The notes under the pieces are model-generated. The model was not told the origin of the DNA. It made no database searches and worked only from the letters and a program-made list of their open reading frames with translations. From NCBI RefSeq assembly GCF_009725235.1, contig NZ_WJFC01000032.1, positions 1-64,000 on the forward strand: a stretch of DNA of 64,000 nucleotides, given 5' to 3'. The stretch is from Scytonema sp. UIC 10036. Its GTDB lineage: Bacteria; Cyanobacteriota; Cyanobacteriia; Cyanobacteriales; Nostocaceae. Below are positions 63,574-64,000 of this stretch, piece after piece. Every line of letters starts with the position of its first letter. Position 1 is the first letter of the stretch. The translations under genes and the position numbers were made by a program.

Positions 63574-64000
63574 TTGAGCCATCAAGTTTTAATTGTCAGC
63601 CCTCACTTTCCACCAGTTAACGCTGCTGACCACCAACGAGTACGAATGTCTTTGCCCTACTTCAAAGAGTTTGGTTGGGAGCCTCACGTGTTGACTGTTT
63701 GGCCAGACTGCATTGAAGGAGTCCAAGACTCTCTGTTGGTAAAAACAGTTCCTTCTCATATCCCAGTCACTTATACAAAAGCGTTGCCCATCCAGCTGAC
63801 TCGGCGTATTGGTATGAGCACTCTAGGACTGCGATGTTTTCCTTATTTGCTAAAAGCAGGCGATCGCCTCCTCCATCAAAATAAGTTCGATCTGATTTAC
63901 TTCTCAAGTACCGTATTTATTACAATGACTCTGGGTTTCATGTGGTACAAGCGTTTTGGTATTCCTTATGTCCTAGATTTCCAAGACCCTTGGTTGAGTG
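63574..64000 (+). CDS. Glycosyltransferase family 4, N-terminal part (runs off the window)
   Basis: A TTG start at 63574 with AGGAAA seven bases upstream gives an open frame to the window edge, 142 residues. VLIVSPHFPPVNAADHQRVR, then KEFGWEPHVLTVWPD and later FDLIYFSSTVFITMTLG and YVLDFQDPWLS are the start of a GT-B transferase of family 4. The donor domain lies beyond the window. The frame has no ATG near the start, so it would be missed by an ATG-only search. Confidence 0.85.
   Translation, partial: MSHQVLIVSPHFPPVNAADHQRVRMSLPYFKEFGWEPHVLTVWPDCIEGVQDSLLVKTVPSHIPVTYTKALPIQLTRRIGMSTLGLRCFPYLLKAGDRLLHQNKFDLIYFSSTVFITMTLGFMWYKRFGIPYVLDFQDPWLS

Overview
The window is a cyanobacterial chromosome segment, most likely from a filamentous, heterocyst-type member of the Nostocales. 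The reasons are: frequent GCGATCGC (HIP1) octamers, photosystem genes (a class-2 Psb28 and the short PSI subunit PsaX), an NtcA-type box in front of a PirA-like PII-partner gene, a broken xisI copy, DUF4058 genes, a Ser/Thr-kinase/AAA/GAF/histidine-kinase giant, and many heptameric (STRR-type) repeat arrays. The species cannot be named from sequence alone.

Layout. 1-8.4 kb is mixed housekeeping and small genes: broken xisI, a retropepsin-like protein, DUF4058, TrmJ-type rRNA/tRNA methylase, a membrane-anchored class-A-like serine hydrolase, Psb28-2, a 5'-truncated DNA methylase remnant, DprA, DUF2301, SAM hydrolase and a PirA candidate. 8.5-12.7 kb holds a STAS protein and an exopolysaccharide group on the minus strand (polyprenyl-phosphate sugar transferase, Tat-type GH10 glycanase, WecB/TagA transferase). 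13.6-19.1 kb carries aspS, an M48 protease, three unrecognised cyanobacterial proteins and tRNA-Ser(CGA). 19.5-22.4 kb holds a secreted small protein with two GFADF repeats, a radical SAM/SPASM enzyme and a CapA-like protein; I read the first two as a probable RiPP precursor and maturase. 22.5-26.5 kb has larE, a LivH-type permease, psaX, lipA and a response regulator. 26.7-32.4 kb is one 1,896-residue hybrid kinase. 32.5-34.9 kb is a terpene synthase plus cytochrome P450 pair. 35.8-42.2 kb is a worn accessory zone: orphan ABC-2 permease, TnpB remnant, RHH-like and coiled-coil genes, an HNH nuclease pair, a DUF4058 gene broken by a dispersed repeat, a HigBA-type toxin-antitoxin pair and a MITE-like repeat.

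43.1-64.0 kb is a large surface-polysaccharide locus on the plus strand: a Wzm/Wzt-type ABC exporter, a TylF-like and an FkbM-like methyltransferase, a UDP-galactopyranose-mutase-like flavoprotein and about eleven glycosyltransferases, one of them fused to a left-handed beta-helix acyltransferase. No Wzx or Wzy is present, so the glycan is probably completed in the cytoplasm, capped by methylation and exported by the ABC transporter. The last gene runs off the window.

The most unusual signals are the GFADF/radical SAM pair, a roughly 38-bp dispersed repeat that lies in frame twice in the giant kinase and destroys a DUF4058 gene, the NtcA box overlapping the pirA-like promoter, and several inverted-repeat elements.
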